Source of the DNA: Arthrobacter sp. Leaf141
GTDB taxonomy: Bacteria > Actinomycetota > Actinomycetes > Actinomycetales > Micrococcaceae
Direction: 5' to 3'
NCBI RefSeq assembly: GCF_001424565.1
Contig: NZ_LMOL01000034.1
Coordinates: 40,891-99,780 of the forward strand
Length of the DNA stretch: 58,890 bases
Shown: positions 7,434-16,506 of the stretch, piece after piece
Numbering within the stretch: position 1 is the first letter of the stretch
Layout of the letters: every line of letters starts with the position of its first letter
Notes under the pieces: generated by a model
The model's database searches: none
What the model was told of the DNA's origin: nothing
Seen by the model: only the letters and a program-made list of their open reading frames with translations
Made by a program: the position numbers and the translations under genes

Positions 7434-8192
7434 ATGAGCCAATCAACAGAGAGCACCAACGAGACCAACCCCTTCACCAAACCGGGGTACATCATCGCGG
7501 CAGCACTGGTGGTCGCCCTCATCGCCGCAACCATCGTCATCTTCCTCGTCATCCCCGACGGCAGCGAAGAAGGAACACCACAACCAGCGCCCTCCAGCAC
7601 CTCGACCGCGGTTGCCACAAGCACCGCGGCCGCCACAGGCAAAAGCATCTGCGGACTCCCAACGTCCACGGATAAAGCCCTCGGATCCGCACCCAAAACC
7701 AACTGGGACCTTGTCGGGAAAATGGCTACCCCCACAGACCCAGAAGTACACGGCCCGGGACGGACTGATGACGACGGATTCCGGTCCTGCTTCGCGCAGA
7801 CTCCAACAGGTGCCCTTTACGCGGCCGCCAATTTGATCGCAATGGGATCATCTGCCGACCGTGCCGTGAACATCAAACTCACGGACAAAATGCTCCTGCC
7901 TGGGCCAGGCAGGGACGCCGCAATGGAAGACTCACGCTCCAGGCCGGCGACCGAAGCACCCTCCGCCACCACGGTGCAGTTCCGCGGCTTCATCATCAAG
8001 AACTACTCACCAACATCCGCAAACGTGGACCTGGCCTTTCAGACCAACAAAGGCCTCTACGGACACGCAGTCCTTCCACTGAAATGGAGTGACGGCGACT
8101 GGAAAGCTGAGATCGCAGATTCAGGTGAGCTGATCAATGACATCGTGCAGATCAGTGACCTGAGCGGCTTCATACCTTGGTCCGGAGCCTAA
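7434..8192 (+). CDS. Single-span extracytoplasmic protein of the transfer operon
   Basis: The 252-residue product has one membrane helix (about 19-41), a serine/threonine/alanine-rich linker (about 45-70), and an extracytoplasmic domain of about 180 residues ending LSGFIPWSG. The late part (VDLAFQTNKGLYGHAV, then WSDGDWKAEI) resembles the NTF2-like domains of VirB8/TcpC-type channel proteins, but the match is weak. It is 1 nt from the next gene, which starts with GTG. Confidence 0.5.
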   Translation: MSQSTESTNETNPFTKPGYIIAAALVVALIAATIVIFLVIPDGSEEGTPQPAPSSTSTAVATSTAAATGKSICGLPTSTDKALGSAPKTNWDLVGKMATPTDPEVHGPGRTDDDGFRSCFAQTPTGALYAAANLIAMGSSADRAVNIKLTDKMLLPGPGRDAAMEDSRSRPATEAPSATTVQFRGFIIKNYSPTSANVDLAFQTNKGLYGHAVLPLKWSDGDWKAEIADSGELINDIVQISDLSGFIPWSGA

Positions 8193-8193
8193 A

Positions 8194-9531
8194 GTGGCCG
8201 ACAAGGAATGCGGACTTATTGACGTCTCGTGCCAAGCAGGCGGCTGGCTGTCCGGTTTAGCCGACGATGCCATGGGAAACATGGCGAAAGCCATCCTCGA
8301 GGGTATGAGTCAGATGGTGACGACTCTCTCGACGTTCTGGGTCGATATGCCGACGGTGAACCTTGCCAGTGCGGACGGGACGACGGCGAGTCCGGTCGTT
8401 TCGATGGTGAACAGTGAGCTGGTGCCGTGGACTTTGGCGCTGGCTGTGTTGGCGGTCATTGTCGGCGGGATCAGGATGATCTGGGAGCAGCGCGGAGCGC
8501 CGCTGAAGGACTTGCTGCGGTCTTTGATGACACTGACCCTGGTGTCAGGGATCGGGTTGGGGGTGATCTCCATCCTCGTGATCGCTGCGGATGCGTTCTC
8601 GGCGGCGATCATCAACCGCTCAACCGACGGCAAAGGCTTCGCCGAGGCAATGAACGTTCTGGTCATGACGAACCAGACCGGGATCGGCGTTTTCGTCCTC
8701 ATCGTCCTGGGCCTGGTTGGTTTGATCGCCTCGTTGGTGCAGATCGTGTTGATGGTGGTCCGCAGCGGCATGCTCGTGATCCTTGCCGGGATCCTTCCCA
8801 CGACGGCGGCGTTCACGAACACGGAGATGGGCCGGCAGTGGTTCCAGAAAGCGGTCGGCTGGACCATCGCCTTCATCCTCTACAAGCCCGCGGCCGCGAT
8901 CGTGTATTCGGTGGCGTTCCTGCTGATGGGCAACACCCAAGGCAAGGACGCACTCATCGGCTCGATCACCGGGTTCACCCTCATGATCGTGGCGCTCTTC
9001 GCGTTACCGGCGCTGATGCGGTTCGTGACCCCCATGGTCGGCGCTGTCGCTTCCGGCGGTGGAGCAGGGGCCGGGGCAGCTGTCGGAGCCATGGCCACCG
9101 GTGCTGTGTCCATGGGACGCGGCGGCAGCGGCCGCGGTAACGCGTCCCCAACCCCGGCAAGCTCCACCAACACGTCCAACACCTCCACATCGGCCGGACC
9201 CGGCGGTGGTTCCCCGAAGGGAAGCTCCGGCTCGACCGGCCCACGCGGCGGGGGAGGGGCACCAGTTCCCGGCGCTACAGGCCCGGGCGGTGCAGCGGGA
9301 ATGACGACAGCCGGCAAGGCAGGAATGGCCGGCGCCGGGGCAGGCGCCCCCGCAGCTGCAGGGGCAGCGTCCGGTTCGGGCGCGGCTGCCGGGGCTGCTG
9401 GCGGCCCGGCAGGAATGGCCGTCTCCACGGGTGTCCGGGTGGCGTCAAAGACAACACAGGCAATAGAAAAGACCGCGCAGGATTCAACCGGCCAATCAGA
9501 ACCAACGGAGGGCCCCAGTGGCAGCAATTAG
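8194..9531 (+). CDS. TrbL/VirB6-like conjugal transfer membrane protein
   Basis: The 445-residue protein begins with a soluble segment containing CGLIDVSCQAGGW, then about six hydrophobic helices between residues 75 and 285. It ends in a long glycine/alanine/serine-rich tail (about 290-445). This is the layout of actinobacterial TrbL/VirB6 proteins, which form the inner-membrane part of the channel. GTG is the start, 1 nt after the preceding stop. Its end overlaps the next gene by 14 nt. Confidence 0.75.
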   Translation: MADKECGLIDVSCQAGGWLSGLADDAMGNMAKAILEGMSQMVTTLSTFWVDMPTVNLASADGTTASPVVSMVNSELVPWTLALAVLAVIVGGIRMIWEQRGAPLKDLLRSLMTLTLVSGIGLGVISILVIAADAFSAAIINRSTDGKGFAEAMNVLVMTNQTGIGVFVLIVLGLVGLIASLVQIVLMVVRSGMLVILAGILPTTAAFTNTEMGRQWFQKAVGWTIAFILYKPAAAIVYSVAFLLMGNTQGKDALIGSITGFTLMIVALFALPALMRFVTPMVGAVASGGGAGAGAAVGAMATGAVSMGRGGSGRGNASPTPASSTNTSNTSTSAGPGGGSPKGSSGSTGPRGGGGAPVPGATGPGGAAGMTTAGKAGMAGAGAGAPAAAGAASGSGAAAGAAGGPAGMAVSTGVRVASKTTQAIEKTAQDSTGQSEPTEGPSGSN

Positions 9532-11026
9532 CACCGATTACAAAGAACCGTCCTACGGGAACTGGCGTGTGCCGCGTTCGGCCGGGTTGGGGAACCTCGG
9601 CGCGATCGGCACCGGCATTGTCATGGTCGGGTTGCTGCTGGGCATCATCAGCTTCGCGATCTGGGGCCTGTTCCCCGGCCTGGGTGTCCTGGCTGTCGCC
9701 GCCGGCGCGGCGTTGTTGCTGACGGTCAAGGACAAGCACGGCCAGTCCATCGTGGACCGGGCCGGAACCCGCCTGGCGTTCCGAGTGTCGAAGTCCGCGG
9801 GCACGAACCTGTACCGGTCCGGGCCGCTCGGTGTGACCGAGTGGGGCATGTACCAGCTCCCGGGCCTGGCAGCGAAGTCCACCCTGTATGAGTTCACCGA
9901 CTCCTACAAACGGCCCTTTGCGATGCTTCACGTCCCGTCCACCAGCCACTTCACGGTGATCTTCTCCACCGAACCCGACGGGGCTTCTCTGGTCGATCCT
10001 GAACAGGTGGATGCGTGGGTGGCGAACTGGGGCGGCTGGCTCGCCGGCCTCGCTGATGAAGCAGGCCTCGATGCTGCTGCGGTGACCGTCGAGACTGCCC
10101 CGGATTCGGGGTACCGGCTCCGGAACGAAGTGCTGATGAACATCGACCCCGACGCCCCGGATTTCGCCAAGGAGATGTTGGCCGAAGTCGTCACCACCTA
10201 TCCGGAAGGTTCCGCGACGGTTAGGGCTTGGGTGTCTTTGACGTTCAGTTCCGCGATCCGCTCGGGCGCGAAGAAACGGACCCCCGAGGAAGTTGCCCGG
10301 GATCTGGCCTCGCGTATTCCGGGCCTGTCGGCCCGGCTGCAGGCTACCGGTGCCGGGATTGCCCGGCCCATGCCGGCCCAGGAACTCTGCGAAGTCGTCC
10401 GCGTCGCCTATGACCCGCCGGCTGCCCTGATCATTGATGAGGCCCATGCGGCCGGGTCCCCGGTGTCCCTGACCTGGGGCGAAGTCGGCCCCACCGCGAC
10501 CCAGGCCAGCTGGGACGAATACCGACACGATTCCGCGTTCTCCGCGTCATGGACGATGACCGGCGCCCCGCGGGGATCAGTGAACTCCTCAGTCCTGTCC
10601 CGGCTCCTCGCCCCGCACGGAGACATTGACCGTAAACGCATCTCCCTGCTGTACCGTCCGATGGACTCGGCCCGGGCCGCAGCTGTGGTTGAACGGGACC
10701 AGAACAACGCGAACGTCCGCATCACCTCCGGAACCCGGCCCTCCGCACGTGCCCTGGTCGATGCCCGCTCCGCGGTCCAGACAGCGCAGGAAGAAGCCAA
10801 AGGCGCCGGGCTGGTGAACTTCGGCATGGTCGTTACCGCCACCGTCACCGACCGTGCACGCCTTGATGATGCTGTGGCGGCTGTGGAACAGACCTCCGGG
10901 ACCGCCCGGGTTCTGCTCCGCCGCGCCTACGGGTCCCAGGACACCGCGTTCGCCGCGTCCCTGCCCCTGGGTTTGGTGTTGCCCAAACACTCGATGGTGC
11001 CCACCGAGATTAAGGACGCCCTCTAA
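9518..11026 (+). CDS. SCO6880-family conjugation protein
   Basis: The 502-residue protein has two membrane helices near the N-terminus (about 28-70, the PrgI-like part) and a large cytoplasmic region without a P-loop. The size and motifs (ITSGTRPSARALVDAR, LLRRAYGSQD) fit the SCO6880 family, which in actinobacteria precedes a separate VirB4-type ATPase. Together the two correspond to the N-terminal and motor halves of VirB4. It starts with GTG, overlapping the TrbL-like gene, and ends directly before the ATPase ATG. Confidence 0.75.
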   Translation: MAAISTDYKEPSYGNWRVPRSAGLGNLGAIGTGIVMVGLLLGIISFAIWGLFPGLGVLAVAAGAALLLTVKDKHGQSIVDRAGTRLAFRVSKSAGTNLYRSGPLGVTEWGMYQLPGLAAKSTLYEFTDSYKRPFAMLHVPSTSHFTVIFSTEPDGASLVDPEQVDAWVANWGGWLAGLADEAGLDAAAVTVETAPDSGYRLRNEVLMNIDPDAPDFAKEMLAEVVTTYPEGSATVRAWVSLTFSSAIRSGAKKRTPEEVARDLASRIPGLSARLQATGAGIARPMPAQELCEVVRVAYDPPAALIIDEAHAAGSPVSLTWGEVGPTATQASWDEYRHDSAFSASWTMTGAPRGSVNSSVLSRLLAPHGDIDRKRISLLYRPMDSARAAAVVERDQNNANVRITSGTRPSARALVDARSAVQTAQEEAKGAGLVNFGMVVTATVTDRARLDDAVAAVEQTSGTARVLLRRAYGSQDTAFAASLPLGLVLPKHSMVPTEIKDAL

Positions 11027-12637
11027 ATGGCCCGCATGAAGCTCTTCCCCCGCACCACCAAGAAAACCCTCACTGCACCGGCCACCGGGTCGAAGTCACA
11101 GGTCCGGACGGATGCGGCGAAGCCGGCCAAGGTCACCGGTCCCGGTTCCCGTGGGTGGACCGGCCGGGGCGGTGGGATGGCAGCGCTCGTGCCCTCGGTG
11201 AAGGAATACCGGGGAACCACGGTCCAGGTCTGCGGGCTGTGGCCGTTCTCCGCCGGGGCCTCCTCGCCCATGATTGGTGTGCCGTTGGGCAGGCATGAGG
11301 AAACCCAGGCCACCGTCTGCTGTGACCCGATCAGCTGGTTCCAGCGCGCCCGCCTGATTTCGAACCCGTCAGCGTTCATCCTCGGCAAACCCGGTCTCGG
11401 AAAATCGACTGTGGTCAGGCGCATGTTCATCGGTCTCTCCGGCCAGGGCGTGCACCCCCTGATCCTGGGGGATTTGAAAGGCGAACACGTCAAAGCCGTC
11501 CGCGCCCTCGGCGGGCAGGTCATCCGCCTCGGCCGCGGCGTCGGATACCTGAACATCCTTGATCCCGGCCAGGCCGTCGAAGCCGCCCAACTTCTCGAAG
11601 AGAGCGGTCACCACGAAGACGCTGCCCGGGTCCGGGCCGACGCGCACGGCCGGCGCCTGACCATGGTCGTCTCCCTGATCACGATCAGCCGGAACAATCC
11701 GCCCACAGACCAGGAACAAACCATCCTGGACCGGGCCCTGCGCGTCCTCGATGACCGCTTCACAGGTGTGCCCGTCCTCAAAGACCTCCTGGACGTGATC
11801 GTCTCGGCCCCGGACGAACTCCGCCAGGTGGCCCTCGACCGCGGAGACATCAGCATCTACCAGCAGGAAACCCGGGCCCTCGAAGCAACCCTCCTGGGAC
11901 TCACCGGGGGTGGGAAGCTCGGGGAAATCTTCTCCCGCCACACCACCGAACCCATGAAACGGGACCGGGCCGTCGTCTTTGACGTCTCGAACATTGATGA
12001 GACCGAAACGGACCTGCAGGCCGCGGTGCTCCTCGCGTGCTGGTCCTACGGCTTCGGTACCGTCAACGTCGCCAACGCCCTCGCCGACGCGAACCTGGAA
12101 CCGCGCCGGAACTACTTCGTCGTCCTGGACGAACTCTGGCGGGCACTGCGGGCCGGTAAAGGCATGGTGGACCGGGTGGACGCACTGACCCGGCTCAACC
12201 GTTCCGTTGGTGTTGGGCAGATCATGATCTCCCACACCATGTCCGACCTGCTCGCCCTTCCGGCCGAAGAGGACCGGATGAAAGCCCGCGGCTTCGTTGA
12301 ACGCTCCGGCATGGTCATCTGCGGCGGCCTGCCGGCCTCGGAAATGCCGCTGCTGACCTCGGCCATCCCGCTCTCCCGGCAGGAACAGCAAAAGCTCATC
12401 TCCTGGCAGGACCCGCCCGCGTGGGACTCCCGCGGCGTGGACGTCGAACCCCCGGGCCGGGGGAAGTTCCTCATCAAAGTCGGCGGCCGCCCCGGGATCC
12501 CCGTCCAGGTCGGACTGACCTCCCTGGAAAAGGGACCGGACGGTGTCAACGACACCGACGGCAAATGGCACCAGACACCCGAACCCGTTCTCGACCCTCT
12601 TGCCCCGGCGGTACCCACCCAGGAAGGCACATCATGA
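11027..12637 (+). CDS. VirB4-like conjugal transfer ATPase
   Basis: The 536-residue ATPase has Walker A GKPGLGKST (120-128) and Walker B VVLDELW with D368 and E369, followed by a VGQIMISHTMSDLLAL segment typical of VirB4/TraC-type motors. It probably powers assembly of the channel or substrate movement at the cytoplasmic face. The ATG directly follows the SCO6880 stop, and its own stop overlaps the next ATG. The first 110 residues, which in longer VirB4 proteins would hold more, are short because SCO6880 supplies that part. Confidence 0.8.
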   Translation: MARMKLFPRTTKKTLTAPATGSKSQVRTDAAKPAKVTGPGSRGWTGRGGGMAALVPSVKEYRGTTVQVCGLWPFSAGASSPMIGVPLGRHEETQATVCCDPISWFQRARLISNPSAFILGKPGLGKSTVVRRMFIGLSGQGVHPLILGDLKGEHVKAVRALGGQVIRLGRGVGYLNILDPGQAVEAAQLLEESGHHEDAARVRADAHGRRLTMVVSLITISRNNPPTDQEQTILDRALRVLDDRFTGVPVLKDLLDVIVSAPDELRQVALDRGDISIYQQETRALEATLLGLTGGGKLGEIFSRHTTEPMKRDRAVVFDVSNIDETETDLQAAVLLACWSYGFGTVNVANALADANLEPRRNYFVVLDELWRALRAGKGMVDRVDALTRLNRSVGVGQIMISHTMSDLLALPAEEDRMKARGFVERSGMVICGGLPASEMPLLTSAIPLSRQEQQKLISWQDPPAWDSRGVDVEPPGRGKFLIKVGGRPGIPVQVGLTSLEKGPDGVNDTDGKWHQTPEPVLDPLAPAVPTQEGTS

Positions 12638-13164
12638 GAGCCCCGAACCCGTCCAGGTGGTTTTATCGCTTCAGTATCCTGACGCTGTTCTCCGCCGCCG
12701 TTGCACTGAGCATTCTCGTCAACATCATCGGGGATCCGAAAAATTCCGGGGGACACTCCGGCTGGTTCATCGGCTGGGGTATTTTCGGGATTCTTTCAGC
12801 CATCGTGTCCGTTGCAGTCTTCCTCGCAACGAAGCATGACAACCCCACCATCACCCTGACCAGGAACGGTATTTCACTGCTCGGAGTCGCAGGTTCAGCG
12901 CTGGCCTTCAATTTCCCGGCGTCATGGCTCACCGGCATCGGTTGGGTGCCACTGTGGAGCACAGCAATCGGCTGGGTACTGATATCCATCACACTGCTCT
13001 CGCTCGAACCAATCTGGAAGATCGACGCCAAAACCGCCAATGGGATTGCCGACCTGGAACTGGAGATCCTCAAGCTGCAAGAAGAAGTACAAAACAGGAA
13101 AACCACTCTCGGGCAGGGAAGCCTTCGCACGAAAAGCCGCAAGGCTAAAGGTGGCAAGAAATGA
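12634..13164 (+). CDS. Four-span membrane protein with C-terminal coiled coil
   Basis: The start is the ATG at 12634, overlapping the previous stop (ATGA) after AGGAAGG. The 176 residues hold four hydrophobic helices (about 12-33, 44-66, 78-95, 104-124). A heptad-like segment IADLELEILKLQEEVQNRK and a lysine-rich tail follow. I do not recognise a family. Its place between the VirB4-like and TraG-like ATPases, with coupled overlaps on both sides, suggests an accessory membrane subunit. Its codon use seems less GC-biased than that of its neighbours. Confidence 0.6.
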   Translation: MRAPNPSRWFYRFSILTLFSAAVALSILVNIIGDPKNSGGHSGWFIGWGIFGILSAIVSVAVFLATKHDNPTITLTRNGISLLGVAGSALAFNFPASWLTGIGWVPLWSTAIGWVLISITLLSLEPIWKIDAKTANGIADLELEILKLQEEVQNRKTTLGQGSLRTKSRKAKGGKK

Positions 13165-14930
13165 GTGCACCGAACCGCAAAGGGATGGGCGCCGGAGACG
13201 CGATCCTCGTCTGGCTGGCCGTCGGCGCGATCGTCGTGTTCGGCGGCGGGACCTACGCCTCCCTTCACCTTGGTGCCTGGTTGGCGGGTGCAGCTGCGCC
13301 GCCTTCGCACCCGGTGGACCTGGTCGCCGGTCTCATCAAGGGCAAGATCACCTGGCCTGTCCAGGCCACCATCGTCGCGGCCGTCATAGCCGGGCTGGCC
13401 CTCGCCCTGGCTGTCGTGGTGCTGCTGGCCTGGCGGAAAGGTGCGTCCAAACGCGCCCGGGTCGACAAAGCAGCCCGCTACCTCGGGAAGGGCAAAGCCC
13501 TCACCGCGTTCTCGGAAAAGGGTGCCCAGGCCACCGCTGACCGCCTCGGCGTCACCGGCACACCTGGCATTGTCGTGGGCCGTGTCGTGGCCACGGGGCA
13601 GAAGTTCATTCAGTCCTGGGAGGACCTGTCTCTCGACATCTGGGGACCCAGGACGGGTAAGTCCACCTCGAGAGTGATGCCGGCGATCCTGGACGCACCA
13701 GGTGCGGTCGTCTCGACCTCGAACAAACGCGACGTCGTTGACGGCACCCGCGGCGTCCGGGAAACCATTGCCCCGGTGTGGGTGTTCGATCCGCAGAAGA
13801 TCGCCCAGGAAGAACCCCACTGGTGGTGGAACCCGCTCTCCTACGTCACCGACGAAGAGAAAGCCTACAAACTCACCCAACACTTCTCCACCGGATCCAG
13901 GGTCCCCGGCTCCAAACCGGATGCGTACTTCGACCCGAAAGCCGAGGACATTCTCTCCTCCTACTTCCTCGCTGCCGCGCTCGGGGAGCTGCCCATCACC
14001 CAGGTGTATCTGTGGGTGACGGAACAGGTCAGCCAACAACCCATCGAAATCCTCCGCGAACACGACTACGAGCTGCAGTACAAAGGCCTCGAGTCAACGC
14101 TGAAGCTGGCTGATAAGCAGCGGGACGGGATCTTCGGCACGGCCGAGAAGATGATCCAGTGCCTGAAATCCCGGAACACGCTCCGCTGGGTCGCCCCCAC
14201 CGGTGGAACAACGGTGGCCACCGATGCCCGCCGGCAGTTCAACCCGCACGAGTTCGCCCCCTCCCAGGAGACGATCTACGTCCTCTCCAAGGAAGGGGCC
14301 GGCTCCGCAGCACCACTGACCACCGCCCTGACCGTGGCCATCGCCGAGGCCATGGAGGAACGCGCCGAACGCAGCGGCGGGCGGCTCCCCAAACCCGCTC
14401 TGTTCGCCCTCGATGAGTTGGCAAACGTCGTCCGCTGGGCAGGCCTGCCGGACCAGTTCAGCCACTACGGTTCCAAGGGCCTGATCGTCATGGGCATCCT
14501 GCAGTCCTGGTCCCAGGGCGTCGAACTCTGGGGCGAGGCGAACATGCGGAAAATCTGGTCAGCTGCGAACGTGAAGGTCTACGGCGGGGGAGTCGCCGAA
14601 GAAGGCTTCCTCCGCGCACTCTCGGACCTTGTCGGGGACTACAGCTACACCAACGTCTCCGTCTCCTCCGGGAAATCCGGGTCCTCCCGCTCACGCCAGG
14701 AAGGCAAGGAACGGATCTTCGACGTCTCCAACCTCGCCGAGCTGGACCGCGGCCGCGCCGTCGTCCTCGCCTCCGGCGCACCCGCCACCCTCGTCCGCAC
14801 CATGCCCTGGTACACCGGCAACCACAAAGAAGTTGTGGAAGCATCCATCAAGAAATACAGCCCCCGTCCCGAGAAACCAGCTGTAGCCGTCCACAATGAG
14901 CCGGCGCTCAACCCCTGGGTCTCAAAGTAG
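13161..14930 (+). CDS. TraG/VirD4-like type IV coupling protein
   Basis: The 589-residue protein has two N-terminal membrane helices (about 14-40 and 66-90), Walker A GPRTGKST (162-169), the coupling-protein segment VVSTSNKRDVV, and Walker B LFALDELANV with D418 and E419. It would bring the relaxase-DNA complex to the channel. The ATG overlaps the preceding stop. No relaxase gene is visible in this window. Confidence 0.85.
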   Translation: MSAPNRKGMGAGDAILVWLAVGAIVVFGGGTYASLHLGAWLAGAAAPPSHPVDLVAGLIKGKITWPVQATIVAAVIAGLALALAVVVLLAWRKGASKRARVDKAARYLGKGKALTAFSEKGAQATADRLGVTGTPGIVVGRVVATGQKFIQSWEDLSLDIWGPRTGKSTSRVMPAILDAPGAVVSTSNKRDVVDGTRGVRETIAPVWVFDPQKIAQEEPHWWWNPLSYVTDEEKAYKLTQHFSTGSRVPGSKPDAYFDPKAEDILSSYFLAAALGELPITQVYLWVTEQVSQQPIEILREHDYELQYKGLESTLKLADKQRDGIFGTAEKMIQCLKSRNTLRWVAPTGGTTVATDARRQFNPHEFAPSQETIYVLSKEGAGSAAPLTTALTVAIAEAMEERAERSGGRLPKPALFALDELANVVRWAGLPDQFSHYGSKGLIVMGILQSWSQGVELWGEANMRKIWSAANVKVYGGGVAEEGFLRALSDLVGDYSYTNVSVSSGKSGSSRSRQEGKERIFDVSNLAELDRGRAVVLASGAPATLVRTMPWYTGNHKEVVEASIKKYSPRPEKPAVAVHNEPALNPWVSK

Positions 14931-14942
14931 GGAAGTGGCGAC

Positions 14943-15395
14943 ATGACTAATGACATTGGGCTCTTCAATGACGCCCCCACAGCAGCCCCTGATGTTGCTG
15001 CCCCGGCAGAAAAGCAGGGTGAGGAAAAGCCTCCTGAACTGGTCTACGGATCAGCCGAGGAATTCCTTCTCGAACAGCTGCTGCCCACCTATGTCCGCGA
15101 CGTCGACGGCCGCTCCTTCAAATGGTGCATCGAATGGTATTTCCACCCGGAAGCAGTCTCCCGCGTAGAGGCGCTGTGGCGAGCCTGGGAACACCTCAGA
15201 CTTGACGGAGCCACCGGCATCAGCGTCTGGTTCAAAGACCACGCAGACCACCACATGGCAGTACTCATGGATCCTCGGGGCCCCTTCTATAAATGCGACA
15301 TGCAAAAACACCGCGACCCCGAACACCTCGAACCAAACAAGGCTCCAGCGGGTTGGTTCCCCAACGTTCGGGCATTGCCTGCCGGGATGAAGTGA
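14943..15395 (+). CDS. DUF4913 protein, last gene of the transfer operon
   Basis: The 150-residue product has a disordered N-terminus (about 1-40) and a DUF4913-type domain. Its characteristic tryptophan- and histidine-rich blocks are FKWCIEWYFHPEAVSRVEALW, shown here as far as W, then SVWFKDHADHHMAVLMDP and GPFYKC. The family occurs almost only beside actinobacterial TraG/VirB4 genes; its function is unknown. GGGAAGTGGC precedes the ATG 12 nt after the TraG stop. Confidence 0.75.
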   Translation: MTNDIGLFNDAPTAAPDVAAPAEKQGEEKPPELVYGSAEEFLLEQLLPTYVRDVDGRSFKWCIEWYFHPEAVSRVEALWRAWEHLRLDGATGISVWFKDHADHHMAVLMDPRGPFYKCDMQKHRDPEHLEPNKAPAGWFPNVRALPAGMK

Positions 15396-15429
15396 CCGTT
15401 CGGGCTTGTTTTGGCGGATTTGGCCTGCC

Positions 15430-15456
15430 GGCGACGCGTAAGCGCAAGCCGTCGCC
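15430..15456 (+). terminator. Possible terminator after the transfer operon
   Basis: GGCGACG (15430-15436) pairs with CGTCGCC (15450-15456), followed by TGGTTCTTT. The stem is short and the T-run poor. It lies between the last transfer gene and the convergent end of the DJ-1 gene, where a terminator is expected. Confidence 0.35.
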
Positions 15457-15598
15457 TGGTTCTTTCGCATGCCGTTGGTGCACTTCTTACAGTGGCCTTG
15501 CGCCTAAATTCTTTGGGCCAGTTATCCGTCGAGGGCCAGCAAGTCGGCGCGTAGATTGGCCTGAGAGTTAGTGGAGCGGGATGGGCCCTGTTGGCTGA

Positions 15599-16432
15599 TC
15601 AGTTTACGGGAGCGCGCAATTCCTCTTCCAGGGGTGCAAGGAAATTGCGGGAAAGGTTCGTAAGTGCTGCGCCGGCCTTCTCGGGGGTGCCTGTGTCGTA
15701 GGGAGGTTTGGGGGCGTATTCGGCGCCCAGTACGGCGAAGCGTGCCAGGTCCTCCCCGCAGAGGTATGAGACGAGCCTGATGCCCAGATCCATTCCTGCT
15801 GTGACGCCGGCGGCGGTCAGCCGGTTGCCGTCCTCGACGATGCGTTCGTTGACTTCAATCGCCCCGTAGCCGGTGAGCAGATGCCGGACGGACCAGTGCG
15901 AGGTCGCGCGGTGCCCGTGCAGCAATCCTGCGGCAGCGAGTGCGATCGAGCCGGAGCATACGCTGGTTACGTAGGTGGCTTCTTTGCCCAAACGTTTCAG
16001 CTCTGTCATGGCCTGGTTGTCGCGAAGCAGGATTCCGGTGTCACCGCCGGGGACCAGCAGTACCTCAGGTGCGGTGAAGGTGTCACTGATAGTCGATGTA
16101 GGCATGAGCGTGACGCCATTGCCGCTGGGTACCGGCTCATCGCTGGGGCCGGTGGACACGAATTCCACTGTCGCACCTGTCGCCGCGAGGAAGTGAAAGG
16201 GGCCAGCGACATCAAGCAGCTCGAAGCCAGGATGCAGAACGATCAGGACAGTTTTATCGATCGCGAAACGAACACCGGGTAGCGCGGCGAGGGCTTCGTG
16301 GGCGGAGATGGAACGATTGATCGCGTCCCGTTTGGCGGGGTCATCGCCGGTCACGGAGAACAAAGTACTCGCTGACGGGTTCTGTCCGGATGAATGGCCC
16401 GGAAGGGTAGCGGTGAGGTCGGAGTTATTCAT
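15599..16432 (-). CDS. DJ-1/PfpI protein, isonitrile hydratase-like
   Basis: The 277-residue protein has a DJ-1/PfpI domain from about residue 58 on. The nucleophile elbow is VTSVCSGSIALAAAG (C159), and ELLDVAGP places an acidic residue (D74) where isocyanide hydratases have their catalytic Asp. These enzymes convert an isonitrile to the N-formyl amine. Amidase-like or regulator-type relatives (without the AraC domain) remain possible. The first 55 residues are an unusual extension. The start at 16432 follows AAAGGAAG. It lies 74 nt behind the ABC ATPase gene in the same direction, so it is probably the fourth gene of that operon. Confidence 0.65.
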   Translation of the reverse strand: MNNSDLTATLPGHSSGQNPSASTLFSVTGDDPAKRDAINRSISAHEALAALPGVRFAIDKTVLIVLHPGFELLDVAGPFHFLAATGATVEFVSTGPSDEPVPSGNGVTLMPTSTISDTFTAPEVLLVPGGDTGILLRDNQAMTELKRLGKEATYVTSVCSGSIALAAAGLLHGHRATSHWSVRHLLTGYGAIEVNERIVEDGNRLTAAGVTAGMDLGIRLVSYLCGEDLARFAVLGAEYAPKPPYDTGTPEKAGAALTNLSRNFLAPLEEELRAPVN

Positions 16433-16506
16433 GGGCGTTGTTTCTTCCTTTTGCGGGAGGTGCGGACTTGTTGTGGGCATTGGGTTGGCGCCGGCTGCTG
16501 CGCGGG

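Noticed and set aside
9275..10528. 417-codon minus-strand frame
   Set aside because: Antisense to the TrbL-like tail and SCO6880, which have clear family features and coupled starts.
11369..12571. 400-codon minus-strand frame
   Set aside because: Antisense to the VirB4-like ATPase; low-complexity shadow composition.
12663..14063. 466-codon minus-strand frame
   Set aside because: Antisense to the membrane protein and TraG-like gene, both supported by motifs.
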